A DNA stretch of 64,000 nucleotides from Pseudomonas sp. 8O (GCF_902506495.1 NZ_LR733265.1:1260868-1324867), one strand, 5' to 3'; counted from the first letter of the stretch, positions 1-9,009 are shown. Notes: a model not told the origin generated them from the letters alone. Translations and numbers: made by a program.

Positions 1-61
1 TCAGGCTGGTCTTGCCGCTGAAGCGCTGCAAGTCGGGTTTGGTCTTGTCTTTACTCCACAT
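1..61 (-). CDS. Bactofilin-family cytoskeletal protein, N-terminal fragment
   Basis: Only the first 20 codons are in the window; the gene runs off the left edge. The ATG at 61 opens a peptide beginning MWSKDKTKPDLQRFSGKTSL. The Phe-Ser-Gly-Lys-Thr-Ser-Leu stretch matches the opening strand of bactofilins (polymer-forming cytoskeletal proteins, DUF583), which assemble into filaments at the inner membrane. It overlaps the end of the upstream coiled-coil membrane protein gene by 11 bp, so the two are probably translated together. The identification rests on this short match and on the usual bacterial position next to such a gene. Confidence 0.55.
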   Translation of the reverse strand, partial: MWSKDKTKPDLQRFSGKTSL

Positions 62-794
62 GGGTGGCTATCGCTCCTGATTTTATCCATTCGAATGTAC
101 GGCTCAGCGGCTTGTCGCCCTCGACCTCCGCCTGAACCCTGACCTGACGCGGCTCGAAGCCCGCAGGTAGTTGTAGCTCGCCGAAACGACCCGCTTCGGG
201 AAAGGACTGGAAGTGCTTGAAGGAGAACGCAATGCTGCTCTCGCTTACCTCGTCGGACAGCGCCGCCAACTCCAACGAGGCCGGCTTACCGTTCTGCTGC
301 CCTTCGACAGTAATACGCAAACGCCCCTGTAATGCCTCATCACTGGCACCGACTCGGCTCATCAGCAATTTGTAGCGAAATCGCTGCGGCGCGTCCGTGG
401 CTTGCAGCTCAAAGGCGCGAATGCGAATACCTTCACGACGACTGGCAGGTGCCAGCACGCCTTTGTAGAAGGCCAGATCCTGCTGCTGCTTGAAGATCTG
501 CTCTTCCAGCAGCTTGATGGTACGACGATTCTGCTCCATGGCCTGCTGCGTGACCTTGTCGCTACTGCCGACCACGGCCAGGCGCTGGCGCAGCAACTCC
601 AGCTCCTGCTCCTGTTCGGCAAGGCGAGTCAGCAGTGCCCGCGTATCCGCGGGCGCCTGTTGCGGCTGCGCCTGCGGCCAGTACCATCCCAGGGCAAAGG
701 CCACCGGGATGGCGAGCACCAGCAGCAACTGCAGCCAACGGCGTCTACGTTCGCGACGAGGATCCCTGAGGCGGACCTCCCAGCCCGGTATCAC
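51..794 (-). CDS. Coiled-coil inner-membrane protein (DUF6776-like)
   Basis: A 247-residue protein of unknown function. A basic N-terminus (Arg cluster at residues 13-19) leads into one membrane helix at about 20-40. A coiled coil rich in Glu, Gln and Leu follows at about 50-118, then a beta-rich C-terminal domain, presumably periplasmic. I chose the GTG at 794 because it overlaps the argC stop as GTGA and sits right before the basic/hydrophobic segment; upstream in-frame codons would lie inside argC and look unlike protein. Downstream it overlaps the bactofilin start. The arrangement argC, coiled-coil protein, bactofilin is recalled from other Pseudomonas genomes. A scaffold role with the bactofilin is inference only. 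Confidence 0.8.
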   Translation of the reverse strand: MIPGWEVRLRDPRRERRRRWLQLLLVLAIPVAFALGWYWPQAQPQQAPADTRALLTRLAEQEQELELLRQRLAVVGSSDKVTQQAMEQNRRTIKLLEEQIFKQQQDLAFYKGVLAPASRREGIRIRAFELQATDAPQRFRYKLLMSRVGASDEALQGRLRITVEGQQNGKPASLELAALSDEVSESSIAFSFKHFQSFPEAGRFGELQLPAGFEPRQVRVQAEVEGDKPLSRTFEWIKSGAIATHVE

Positions 795-1825
795 GGCAGC
801 AGGGCCGCGTGCGACAGACCGAGGCGCTCGTCGAGACCGAAGAGGATGTTCATGTTCTGCACCGCCTGGCCCGAGGCCCCCTTGACCAGATTGTCGATCA
901 CCGAGAGCACCACCACTAGGTCGCCGCCCTGCGGACGATGCACGGCGATACGGCAAACGTTGCCTCCGCGCACACTACGGGTTTCCGGGTGGCTGCCCGC
1001 CGGCATCACATCGACGAAGGGCTCGCCGGCGTAACGCTTCTCGAACAGCGCCTGAAGATCGACCGAGGTATCGGCAACGCGCGCATAGAGGGTCGCGTGA
1101 ATGCCACGAATCATCGGTGTCAGGTGCGGCACGAAGGTAAGGCCGACATCGCTACCTGCTGCCTGGCGCAGCCCCTGACGAATTTCCGGAAGGTGACGGT
1201 GGCCCTTGACCGAGTAGGCCTTCATGCTCTCGCCGGCCTCGCAGAACAGCGAGCCAACGCTGGCACCACGGCCGGCACCGCTGACACCGCTCTTGCAGTC
1301 GGCGATCAGGCTACCGGTCTCGGCCAGTCCGGCTTCGAGCAGCGGAATCAGCCCCAGCTGAGTGGCGGTCGGGTAGCAGCCGGGTACGGCAATCAAACGG
1401 GCAGTCTTGATCGCCTCGCGGTTGACCTCGGGCAGACCGTACACCGCCTCGCTCAGCAACTCGGGAGCGCCGTGCGGCTGGCCGTACCACTTGGCCCATT
1501 CCTCGGCGTCCTGCAGGCGGAAATCGGCGGACAGATCGATCACCCGCGTACCGGCAGCCAGCAACTCACCAGCCAGAGCATGGGCCACACCGTGCGGGGT
1601 GGCGAAGAACACCACATCACAGGCGCCCAGGGTGGCGACATCCGGCACACTGAACGCGAGTTCAGGGTAGTGGCCGCGCAGATTGGGGTACATCTCATCG
1701 ACGCGCAGGCCGGCCTCGGAACGGGAAGTGATCACGGTCACCTCTGCCTGCGGGTGTTGCGCCAGCAGACGCAGCAGTTCGACACCGGTGTAGCCCGTGC
1801 CGCCGACGATACCGACCTTGATCAT
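791..1825 (-). CDS. argC: N-acetyl-gamma-glutamyl-phosphate reductase
   Basis: Third step of arginine biosynthesis: NADPH-dependent reduction of N-acetyl-gamma-glutamyl phosphate to the semialdehyde, in the cytoplasm. The 344-residue product has the usual family length. It opens with the nucleotide-binding segment GIVGGTGYTG (residues 5-14). It carries the catalytic Cys150 in VPGCYPTATQ. The ATG at 1825 begins MIKVGIVGGTGYTG, the normal ArgC start; the ORF extends 22 codons further upstream without resembling the family. The stop overlaps the GTG of the next gene by 4 bp. The gene is divergent from hemJ, with a 134-bp shared promoter region. Confidence 0.97.
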   Translation of the reverse strand: MIKVGIVGGTGYTGVELLRLLAQHPQAEVTVITSRSEAGLRVDEMYPNLRGHYPELAFSVPDVATLGACDVVFFATPHGVAHALAGELLAAGTRVIDLSADFRLQDAEEWAKWYGQPHGAPELLSEAVYGLPEVNREAIKTARLIAVPGCYPTATQLGLIPLLEAGLAETGSLIADCKSGVSGAGRGASVGSLFCEAGESMKAYSVKGHRHLPEIRQGLRQAAGSDVGLTFVPHLTPMIRGIHATLYARVADTSVDLQALFEKRYAGEPFVDVMPAGSHPETRSVRGGNVCRIAVHRPQGGDLVVVLSVIDNLVKGASGQAVQNMNILFGLDERLGLSHAALLP

Positions 1826-1959
1826 CACATGCCCCTTTGCAAAAGCCATTGGAAAGTTGCCGATGATAAAGCCGCATCGGCCAAGCTCCAACCGCGGAGG
1901 TGACGCAGACCGTCAGCTGCCTCTACTATCGAGGCCATTTTTCAGCGCGGGAAGCGAAA

Positions 1960-2388
1960 ATGCTCTATCTCTGGCTCAAGGCTCTGCACATCATCGCCAT
2001 GGTCTGCTGGTTCGCCGGCCTGTTCTATCTGCCGCGTCTGTTCGTCTATCACGCCATGAGCAGCGACGCCGCCAGTCACGAACGTTTCTGCATCATGGAG
2101 CGCAAGCTGTATCGCGGCATCATGATCCCCTCGATGATCGCCACGCTGGGCCTGGGCATCTGGTTGTTCAGCCTCAATTCGGCGTACTACTTCACGCAGG
2201 GCTGGATGCACGCCAAGCTCACGCTGGTGGTGGCCCTGGTGATCTATCACCACCTGTGCGGTGCTCAGCTCAAGCGCTTTGCCCGCGGCGAGAACAGCCG
2301 TAGTCACGTGTTCTATCGTTGGTTCAATGAAGCGCCGGTGCTGGCCCTGCTGGGCATCGTCATCCTGGTTGTCGTCCGCCCCTTCTGA
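1960..2388 (+). CDS. hemJ: Protoporphyrinogen IX oxidase HemJ
   Basis: Oxidises protoporphyrinogen IX to protoporphyrin IX in haem synthesis, in the inner membrane. The 142-residue protein has four predicted membrane helices. It carries the family's characteristic His in the first helix (His10, LKALHIIAM) and a Lys in MHAKLTLV (Lys86). The ATG at 1960 was chosen because the membrane helix begins immediately; upstream in-frame codons give a non-hydrophobic tail. It is followed after 10 bp by the nitronate monooxygenase gene, so the two may share a transcript. The family name HemJ/UPF0093 is established; activity here is inferred from similarity. Confidence 0.9.
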   Translation: MLYLWLKALHIIAMVCWFAGLFYLPRLFVYHAMSSDAASHERFCIMERKLYRGIMIPSMIATLGLGIWLFSLNSAYYFTQGWMHAKLTLVVALVIYHHLCGAQLKRFARGENSRSHVFYRWFNEAPVLALLGIVILVVVRPF

Positions 2389-2398
2389 GGAGTTCGCC

Positions 2399-3361
2399 AT
2401 GTCTCTGCCTGCCCTGCTCGAACAACGCCTGCGCCTGCCTCTGGTCGCTGCGCCGATGTTTCTGGTGTCCAACCCGGCGCTGGTCAGTGCCTGCTGCAAC
2501 AGCGGCATCGTCGGCAGCTTTCCGGCGCTGAACCAGCGCGAGAGCGCCGGTTTCGCCGCCTGGCTCGACGAGATCGAAGCCAGCCTCGCGAGCAACGCCG
2601 CACCCTACGCAGTCAATTTGATCGTGCATAACAGCAATCCGCGCCTGCAGGCGGATCTGGCCATCTGCGTCGAGCGGCGCGTGCCCATCGTCATCACCAG
2701 CCTGGGCGCGGTGAAGGAAGTGGTCGATGCGGTGCACAGCTACGGCGGCCTGGTGTTCCATGACGTGACCACCCGCCGCCATGCCGAAAAAGCTGCCGAG
2801 GCTGGCGTGGATGGCCTGATCGCCGTGGCCGCCGGCGCTGGCGGCCATGCCGGTACCTGGAGTCCCTTCGCCCTGCTGGCCGAGATTCGTCAGTTCTTCG
2901 ACAAGACCGTGTTGCTGTCCGGCTGCCTCAATCACGGCCACGAAATTCTCGCCGCGCAGCTGCTCGGCGCCGACCTGGCTTATATGGGCACCCGTTTCAT
3001 CGCCACGACCGAGAACAACGCGTCGGCCGATTACAAGGCGATGATTCTCGAAGCTCGGGCCGCCGACATCATTCACACACCCGCCGTATCCGGTGTACCG
3101 GCCAGCTTCATGCGCCAGAGCCTGGAGCAGGCCGGCTACGACCTGAGACAGCTGCAGAACAAGGGCGATATCAACTACGGCGAGAAGCTCAAGCCGATGG
3201 ATGAAGAAGCCAAGGCCTGGAAAACCGTCTGGTCGGCCGGCCAGGGCGTTGGCGGCATCGACGATCTGCCGTCGGTGCAGGAGCTGGTGTCGCGACTCGA
3301 CCACGAATATCGCGCCGCACTGACACGTAGCCAAGCGCTGGGGCAACGCTGGCCGCAATGA
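2399..3361 (+). CDS. Nitronate monooxygenase family FMN enzyme
   Basis: A 320-residue TIM-barrel flavoprotein of the NMO/2-nitropropane dioxygenase family, which oxidises toxic alkyl nitronates such as propionate 3-nitronate using FMN and O2. The catalytic His is at residue 150 in AGAGGHAGTW. The phosphate-binding region of the FMN site is in the AYMGTRFIAT segment. The start ATG at 2399 lies 10 bp after hemJ with a GAGG-type ribosome site. Its stop overlaps the next start as ATGA, so translation of the downstream PLP protein is likely coupled. The substrate in vivo is not shown; the enoyl-ACP reductase FabK belongs to a related fold but the motifs here fit NMO better. Confidence 0.85.
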   Translation: MSLPALLEQRLRLPLVAAPMFLVSNPALVSACCNSGIVGSFPALNQRESAGFAAWLDEIEASLASNAAPYAVNLIVHNSNPRLQADLAICVERRVPIVITSLGAVKEVVDAVHSYGGLVFHDVTTRRHAEKAAEAGVDGLIAVAAGAGGHAGTWSPFALLAEIRQFFDKTVLLSGCLNHGHEILAAQLLGADLAYMGTRFIATTENNASADYKAMILEARAADIIHTPAVSGVPASFMRQSLEQAGYDLRQLQNKGDINYGEKLKPMDEEAKAWKTVWSAGQGVGGIDDLPSVQELVSRLDHEYRAALTRSQALGQRWPQ

Positions 3362-4620
3362 AGCGTCGCCACCTGCTGGGGCTGGGCGCGCTCGGCCTGC
3401 TCGGTGGCTGGGCGCTGCGCCCGGCCGATCATGGTCGCGAGCATGACGCCTACTTCGCCGAACTCAACCGGCAACTGCAGCGCGATGGCGAGGGCATCCC
3501 CATCCTGCTGCTCGATCTCGATCGGCTCGACGCCAACGCCGACCTGCTGGCAGCACGGCTAGGCAGCCGCCTCCAGCTGCGCCTGGTCGCCAAGTCGTTG
3601 GCCAGCACCGGTCTGTTGGAATACCTGGCCAAGCGTCTGCAGACCCAGCGTTTCATGGTCTTTCATCAGCCGCAACTGAATCGCCTGGCCAGGAGCTTTC
3701 CCCAGGCCGACCTGCTGCTTGGCAAACCCATGCCGGTCGCTGCGGCCCTGAACTTCTATCGCCAACTTGCGCACCACCTGAATTTCGATCCCAACCGCCA
3801 GGTGACCTGGCTGATCGACAGCGAGCGGCGCCTCATGGAGTACGCCGAACTGGCCAAGGCACTGGGGCGACCGCTGCGCATCGCACTGGAAATCGACGTT
3901 GGCCTGGAACGCGGCGGTTTCGCCACCCCGCAGGCGCTGGCTCAGGCACTGCAGCAGCTTCGCCAGCAGCCGACACTGCAACTACAGGGGCTGATGGGTT
4001 ATGACGCGCATGTCGCGCACAGCCCACCCTGGCAGAGTCAGCGGCGAGCATTCAGCGAGAGCGATGCGCGTTATCGACAATTCATCAGCAACGCTCAGGG
4101 GTTCAGCGATCTTTGGCCAGCAAAGCCGCTGCTCAACGGTGCAGGCAGTCTGACCTACCTGCTGCACAGCCAGCAGGAGACTTCGCTCAATGAAGTCGCC
4201 GTCGGTTCCGCCCTGCTCAAGCCCGCGGAGTTCGACACGCCACTGCTGGAGGAACATCAGCCAGCCCTGTGGATCGCCAGCCCCGTACTCAAGGTGGTCG
4301 ACGGCGCCCTGCCCTACCTGCAACCACTCAAGCCCCTGATCAGCGCCTGGAACCCCAACCGAGAGAACGCCTACTACCTCTACGGCGGTCGTTGGCCGGC
4401 GCAGCCCGTCTCACCGGCCGGGCTCGACTACGACGAACTCTATGGCCGTAGCGCCAATCAGGAGCGCCTGATCGGTGGTGAAGGCACACAACTGACGAGC
4501 AACGATTGGGTATTTCTGCGCCCTGCGACCAGCGAAGGTGTGCTGGGTGATTTCAGCGAAATACGTCTACTACGCCGCGGCCAACTGGTCGGCCGCTGGA
4601 GCACAATAGGCAACGCCTGA
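3358..4620 (+). CDS. PLP-dependent alanine-racemase-fold protein (DSD1-like)
   Basis: A 420-residue protein whose N-terminus MKRRHLLGLGALGLLGGWAL resembles an export signal, possibly Tat (twin Arg at 3-4). An alanine-racemase N-terminal-type TIM barrel follows. Lys79 in LRLVAKSL is the expected Schiff-base lysine for pyridoxal phosphate. The C-terminal half resembles the D-serine dehydratase/D-threonine aldolase-like beta domain. Known members include D-serine dehydratase DSD1 and D-threonine aldolase; the substrate here is not identified. Its start overlaps the preceding gene by 4 bp. An export signal on such an enzyme is unusual and would place it in the periplasm or at the membrane. Confidence 0.75.
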   Translation: MKRRHLLGLGALGLLGGWALRPADHGREHDAYFAELNRQLQRDGEGIPILLLDLDRLDANADLLAARLGSRLQLRLVAKSLASTGLLEYLAKRLQTQRFMVFHQPQLNRLARSFPQADLLLGKPMPVAAALNFYRQLAHHLNFDPNRQVTWLIDSERRLMEYAELAKALGRPLRIALEIDVGLERGGFATPQALAQALQQLRQQPTLQLQGLMGYDAHVAHSPPWQSQRRAFSESDARYRQFISNAQGFSDLWPAKPLLNGAGSLTYLLHSQQETSLNEVAVGSALLKPAEFDTPLLEEHQPALWIASPVLKVVDGALPYLQPLKPLISAWNPNRENAYYLYGGRWPAQPVSPAGLDYDELYGRSANQERLIGGEGTQLTSNDWVFLRPATSEGVLGDFSEIRLLRRGQLVGRWSTIGNA

Positions 4621-4746
4621 AAAATAGCCAGGAGCTCCGCGTCAGGCCGCTTGTATATTGGCCTCGCGGCACTCTAGGCTTATGCCTCGCCCGCTGCTCA
4701 ACGGGCGCTTCGCTCACCTCCACTTCCCGCCGACAAGGAAGCTCGC

Positions 4747-5709
4747 ATGAATCAACCGCGCTACAAGATCGTGTTCGACGGTCAACTAATGCCCGAGGCA
4801 TCGTTGGAAATGGTCAAGACAAACCTGGCCCGCCTGTTCAAGAGCGACCTTGCTCGTATCGACAGTCTGTTCAGCGGAGCGCCGGTGGCGCTCAAGCGTG
4901 ATCTGGGCGAAGGCGAGGCGGAGCAGTACCTCAACGCGCTGCAAAAGGCGGGCGCCAAGGTGCGCAAGGAGCTGGATCAGGCCGCCAGCATGAGCCTGGT
5001 GCCGACCGAAGCCGAAACCGAGCAGGCTGTGGAGGCCGCTACCTCGGACATGACCTGCCCCAAATGCGGCCATGAGCAAGCCAAGGCGAGCGAGTGCTCT
5101 GCCTGCGGCATCATCATCGACAAATACCTCGCCCGCCAGGCACAGCTGGCCGAAGCCGCTCCTGCCCCAGCTCCCGTCGCAGCGACTGCATCGCCCTATG
5201 CGCCACCCCAGGCGAATGTCGCCGAGCAGTTGCCGCAGTACTCCGAGCTCAAGGTTCTCGGCGTCAGCGGCCGGATCGGCCGCGTGCGTTACCTGGGCTG
5301 GCTGATGGCGATGACGCTGTGCTTCATCCCGATCATGTTGATCGGTACCGGCATTGCCGCGATGTCCTCGACCCTGGCCATGTTGGCGCTGGGTATCGTC
5401 AGTATTGCTGCGGTCGTGATCGGCGTCTTCATCGGCGTGCAGCGTCTGCATGACATCGGTTGGTCCGGCTGGCTGCTGCTGGTCCACCTGATCCCGGTCG
5501 TCGGCAGCGTGTTCGCCCTGCTGATGCTGATCATCCCCGGCACTCAGGGCGTCAACCGCTACGGCCCGCCACCGCCCCCCAACAGCACCGCAGTCAAGGT
5601 ACTGGCCTGGTTGTTCCTGCTGGTGCCAGTGACCGGTATCGTCGCCGCCATCGCCATTCCGCAGTACCAGGGTTATGTCGAGCGCGCTGCCGAGTTTCAG
5701 GAGCAGTAA
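4747..5709 (+). CDS. Zinc-ribbon and DUF805 membrane protein
   Basis: A 320-residue protein of unknown function with four parts. Residues 1-78 form an alpha/beta domain of the kind often found at the front of such proteins. A zinc ribbon has Cys104, Cys107, Cys117 and Cys120 (CPKCGH and CSACG). A Pro/Ala linker runs to about 155. Several membrane helices (about 185-300) make up a DUF805 domain. The tail carries AAIAIPQYQGYVERA, which looks like the start of a type IV pilin but sits at the C-terminus. The start ATG at 4747 follows an AAGGAAG ribosome site. The SDR gene follows after 9 bp, suggesting one transcript. Confidence 0.75.
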   Translation: MNQPRYKIVFDGQLMPEASLEMVKTNLARLFKSDLARIDSLFSGAPVALKRDLGEGEAEQYLNALQKAGAKVRKELDQAASMSLVPTEAETEQAVEAATSDMTCPKCGHEQAKASECSACGIIIDKYLARQAQLAEAAPAPAPVAATASPYAPPQANVAEQLPQYSELKVLGVSGRIGRVRYLGWLMAMTLCFIPIMLIGTGIAAMSSTLAMLALGIVSIAAVVIGVFIGVQRLHDIGWSGWLLLVHLIPVVGSVFALLMLIIPGTQGVNRYGPPPPPNSTAVKVLAWLFLLVPVTGIVAAIAIPQYQGYVERAAEFQEQ

Positions 5710-5718
5710 CCCTCGACC

Positions 5719-6507
5719 ATGCGCAGTTATGCACTGATCACCGGAGCGTCCAGCGGCATTGGCCTGGCCTTGGCCGAGGCCCTGGCGCGCCGTGGGCGCA
5801 ACCTGATTCTGGTGGCGCGACGGCGTGATGCGCTGGAAAGCATCGCCTGCGAGTTGGCCCAGCGCTTCGGCGTCGACGTGCTGTTTCGCCTCTGCGACCT
5901 GAGCGAGCCGCTGCAATTGTCCGGCCTGCTGCTGGAGCTGGAAGAAGGCCAGTGGCATGTCGATCTGCTGGTGAACAACGCCGGCCTTGGCTGCGCCGGT
6001 CCGTTCCTGGAGCAGGACTGGAGTCGCGAGCTGGAGCAGCTGGAAGTCAACGTGCTGGCACTGACCCGCTTGTGTCACGCACTCGGTCAGCGCATGGCCG
6101 AGCACGGCAGCGGGCAGATTCTCAACGTCGCCTCGGTCGCGGCCTTCCAGCCCGGCCCCTGGATGAGCAGCTACTACGCCAGCAAGGCCTATGTGCTGAA
6201 CTTTTCCGAGGGTTTGCGCGAAGAGCTGAGAAGCCGCGGCGTGCGTGTGTCAGTACTCTGCCCCGGCCCGACCCGCAGCGCCTTTTTCCGTGCGGCGCAG
6301 ATGGACGTCACGCGGATTGCCGGCAGCAAGCTGATGATGAGCGCCGAGGAAGTGGCGCTGATCACCGTTCGCGCACTGGAAAAGAATCGCGCCATCATCA
6401 TTCCCGGCTGGCGCAACCGCCTGCTGGCCCTGAGTCCACGCCTCGCCCCGCGCTGGCTGGTACGCAAACTCAGTGGTCGCCTGACCCGCCCCTTCACCGG
6501 CGCCTGA
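5719..6507 (+). CDS. Short-chain dehydrogenase/reductase
   Basis: A 262-residue classical SDR. The NAD(P) glycine motif TGASSGIG is at residues 8-15, NNAG at 86-89, the catalytic Ser near 139, and Tyr152-x-x-x-Lys156 in SYYASKAY. The C-terminal extension is basic with a hydrophobic stretch (LLALSPRLAPRWLV), as in DltE/YqjQ-type SDRs associated with membranes. The substrate is not predictable from sequence. It lies 9 bp after the zinc-ribbon protein gene and ends convergent with the AAA+ ATPase gene, 8 bp away. Confidence 0.88.
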   Translation: MRSYALITGASSGIGLALAEALARRGRNLILVARRRDALESIACELAQRFGVDVLFRLCDLSEPLQLSGLLLELEEGQWHVDLLVNNAGLGCAGPFLEQDWSRELEQLEVNVLALTRLCHALGQRMAEHGSGQILNVASVAAFQPGPWMSSYYASKAYVLNFSEGLREELRSRGVRVSVLCPGPTRSAFFRAAQMDVTRIAGSKLMMSAEEVALITVRALEKNRAIIIPGWRNRLLALSPRLAPRWLVRKLSGRLTRPFTGA

Positions 6508-6515
6508 CCGGGTGC

Positions 6516-8000
6516 TCAGCCGGCATTGACCGTCCGCCCATCGGCCCACTCCCGCAACGCCGCCAAGCGCTCGGCCATTACCACCGACAGCGGCGCCGTG
6601 CTCTGCAGCGCACGCAGCAGCAAACCCTGATCGACCGCCTGCTGCTGCGCCTGACCTGCGTACAACGCGCTGACCACTGCCTGCTCGATCTCGGCGCCAG
6701 AGTAGCCCTCGCTGGCAGCAGCCAGTTGCGCAAGATCGAAGCCGCCTGGCTCCAGTTCACGGCGTTGCAGGTGGATACGGAAGATGTCGGCACGAACCTC
6801 GGCACTGGGCAGGTCGACGAAGAACAACTCGTCGAAGCGCCCCTTGCGTACCAGTTCCGGCGGCAGACGGTCGATGGCATTGGCCGTGGCCACCACAAAC
6901 ACCGGTGCCTTGCGCTCGGCCATCCAGGTCAGCAGGGTGCCGAGCACACGCTGGCTCACGCCTCCGTCGTGGTCGCCACTGGCCAACCCCTTCTCCACCT
7001 CGTCCATCCACAGCACACAGGGCGCCATCTGTTCGGCCAGACGTAGCGCCTCACGCAGATTACGCTCGGTCTCGCCAAAGAACTTGTTGTACAGGCAGGC
7101 GAAATCCAGACGCAGTAGCGGCAAGCCCCAGAGTCCGGCAACGGCCTTGGCCGCCAGGCTCTTGCCACCGCCCTGTACGCCGACCAGCATCACCCCTTTC
7201 GGCGCATCAAGGAGCTTGCCTTCGAGAAAGCCGGCCTGACGTTCGGCCAGCCAGCGTTTGAGGTTGACCAACCCGCCGACTTCGGCGAAGCGCGCGGTGT
7301 CGTATTCGAAGCTGAGCACGCCCTCCAGATCCAGCAGCTGGAACTTGGTCTTGTTCAGCTCCGGGATGTCTTCCTGGGTGATCGCGCCGTCATCGCAGAT
7401 CACGTTGCGCGCCAGCGCGCGTGCCTCGGCATGACTGAGGCCGCGCAGGTTCTTCACCACCTGCTGCAAGGTGCGGTTGTCGGTGCGCACGCGTGCGCCG
7501 CGATTGCCTTCACTCCAACGCGTCGCCTCGTCACGCACGATGCTCAGCAGTTCGTCTTCCGACGGCAGCGCGAGACTGAAGCGTGCCGCGAAACGCTGCA
7601 CTTCGGCAGGCAGCTTGAGCGCATGCGACACCAGCACCAGCGTCGGCTTGTGTGCGGCCTCGCTCATGGCGATTTCCTTGAGCAAGCGCACCAGCCTGGG
7701 GTTGTCATCGAGGAAGGGATGCAGGTCGCACATCACGTAGAGGTTCGGCTGCAGATCGGCCTTGATCATGCGCAGAGCCGCTTCGGGCTCGAGGGTCGCA
7801 GACTCGTCCACCGCTGCGCCGCCGAAACCCAGACGCTGCAGGCCCTCGGTCACCGACCAGGTGTGCAGGCCGAGACCGCGCTTGATCGCCAAACCTGTCA
7901 GGGTTTCCAGCACGCGCAGCTCGTCCCAGGACTCGATCACCACCAGCTTGACCTTGGAATCCAGCACCAGCCCAAGATCATGAATATCGTTCTTCAACAC
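6516..8000 (-). CDS. AAA+ ATPase (Ycf46/spastin-like)
   Basis: A 494-residue ATPase. The C-terminal AAA+ module has Walker A GVQGGGKSLAAKA, Walker B VLWMDEVEK, sensor-1 region VVATANAIDRLP and an arginine-finger-type segment KGRFDELF. The N-terminal half is a separate domain (about 1-200), as in the Ycf46 family, whose role is poorly known. Start choice: an AAGGAG ribosome site lies 3 nt before the GTG at 8000 and 6 nt before the in-frame TTG at 7997. Either may be used; ATG codons at 8045 and 8057 are in frame but lack a clear site. Transcribed away from the FGE-like gene. Confidence 0.82.
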   Translation of the reverse strand: MLKNDIHDLGLVLDSKVKLVVIESWDELRVLETLTGLAIKRGLGLHTWSVTEGLQRLGFGGAAVDESATLEPEAALRMIKADLQPNLYVMCDLHPFLDDNPRLVRLLKEIAMSEAAHKPTLVLVSHALKLPAEVQRFAARFSLALPSEDELLSIVRDEATRWSEGNRGARVRTDNRTLQQVVKNLRGLSHAEARALARNVICDDGAITQEDIPELNKTKFQLLDLEGVLSFEYDTARFAEVGGLVNLKRWLAERQAGFLEGKLLDAPKGVMLVGVQGGGKSLAAKAVAGLWGLPLLRLDFACLYNKFFGETERNLREALRLAEQMAPCVLWMDEVEKGLASGDHDGGVSQRVLGTLLTWMAERKAPVFVVATANAIDRLPPELVRKGRFDELFFVDLPSAEVRADIFRIHLQRRELEPGGFDLAQLAAASEGYSGAEIEQAVVSALYAGQAQQQAVDQGLLLRALQSTAPLSVVMAERLAALREWADGRTVNAG

Positions 8001-8120
8001 CGACTCCTTGTGAGATTTGGCCAGCCAGGCACGCAGGGTTACCATCCGCGGTTTCACAGCATCGAGAACTTACAGCATGGACCGCCTGAACACGCAGATC
8101 GTCGCCGGAGGCATCACCCC

Positions 8121-8948
8121 GTGCAAGTGCTGAAAGCGCGTCGTGTCACAGTATCCATGGCCATCGCAGCCGGCCTGCTGGTCAACCTGCCAGTCGTCGC
8201 CAGCGAAACCATCAGCGACCCGTTGCCCGGTGGCGCTCAGGGCCCCGAAATGGTGGTGATTCCGGCTGGCGAGTTCCGCATTGGCGATGCCAGCGGTCGT
8301 GGCAATGACAACGAGCGCCCGCAACGATCGACTGCGTTCGATCAAGCCTTCGCCATCGGTCGCTACGAAGTCACCTTCGCCGACTGGCAAAAGTACGCCG
8401 ACGCCAACGGGCTGCCCATGCCTGACAACGAGGGCTGGGGCCTTTCGGCGCAGCGCCCGGTGATTCATGTGTCCTGGCGTGACGCTCACGCCTATGTCCA
8501 GTGGCTGTCACGCGAGACAGGCGCGCGTTATCGCCTGCCTACCGAAGCCGAATGGGAATATGCGGCACGCGGCGGCAGCCAGAGCTACTACTGGTGGGGT
8601 GACGAACTCGACAGCGATGAACAGGCACCCCGCGCTCATTGCCGCGGTTGCGCCAGCTCACGCCTGCTGCGCAACAAGACGGCGGCCGTCGGTCAGTTCC
8701 CAGCCAATGGCTTCGGCTTGCATGACACCGCGGGCAACGTCTGGGAATGGACAGCCTCGAACTTCACCCAGCGCTTCGACGGCAGCGAAACACAGAGCGC
8801 CGGCTTGCTCGACAACAGCCCGCGCGTGGTGCGCGGCGGCGCCTGGAACAGCGGCCCGGTCTACCTGCGCAGCAGCATGCGCGATCTCAAGCAGCCACAT
8901 CATCGCGACTATGCCCTGGGCTTTCGCGTGCTGCGCGAGCTGCCTTGA
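8121..8948 (+). CDS. Exported formylglycine-generating-enzyme-fold protein, lacking the catalytic cysteines
   Basis: A 275-residue protein of the SUMF1/FGE-sulfatase fold. A signal peptide (KARR, then MAIAAGLLVNLPVVA) precedes the fold core: MVVIPAGEFRIGD, YEVTFADWQKY, HVSWRDAHAYVQWLS, YRLPTEAEWEYAARGG, GNVWEWTAS and VVRGGAWNSG. True formylglycine-generating enzymes carry a copper-binding Cys pair in the RGGSW...C region; here the equivalent segment (GGAWNSGPVYLRSSMRD) has none. So sulfatase activation is unlikely and a structural or ligand-binding role is inferred. The GTG at 8121 was chosen for its GGAGG site 8 nt upstream. The coq7 gene follows 61 bp downstream. Confidence 0.82.
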   Translation: MQVLKARRVTVSMAIAAGLLVNLPVVASETISDPLPGGAQGPEMVVIPAGEFRIGDASGRGNDNERPQRSTAFDQAFAIGRYEVTFADWQKYADANGLPMPDNEGWGLSAQRPVIHVSWRDAHAYVQWLSRETGARYRLPTEAEWEYAARGGSQSYYWWGDELDSDEQAPRAHCRGCASSRLLRNKTAAVGQFPANGFGLHDTAGNVWEWTASNFTQRFDGSETQSAGLLDNSPRVVRGGAWNSGPVYLRSSMRDLKQPHHRDYALGFRVLRELP

Positions 8949-9009
8949 GCGCGGACGACCTGGCGACTTTGCAGTAAACTAGCCCGGTTGTTACCTCTGG
9001 AGGTGCCCC

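Noticed and set aside
8077..8133. 18-codon ORF (MDRLNTQIVAGGITPCKC) ahead of the FGE-like gene
   Set aside because: No ribosome site, and its end overlaps the better-supported GTG start with a GGAGG site.
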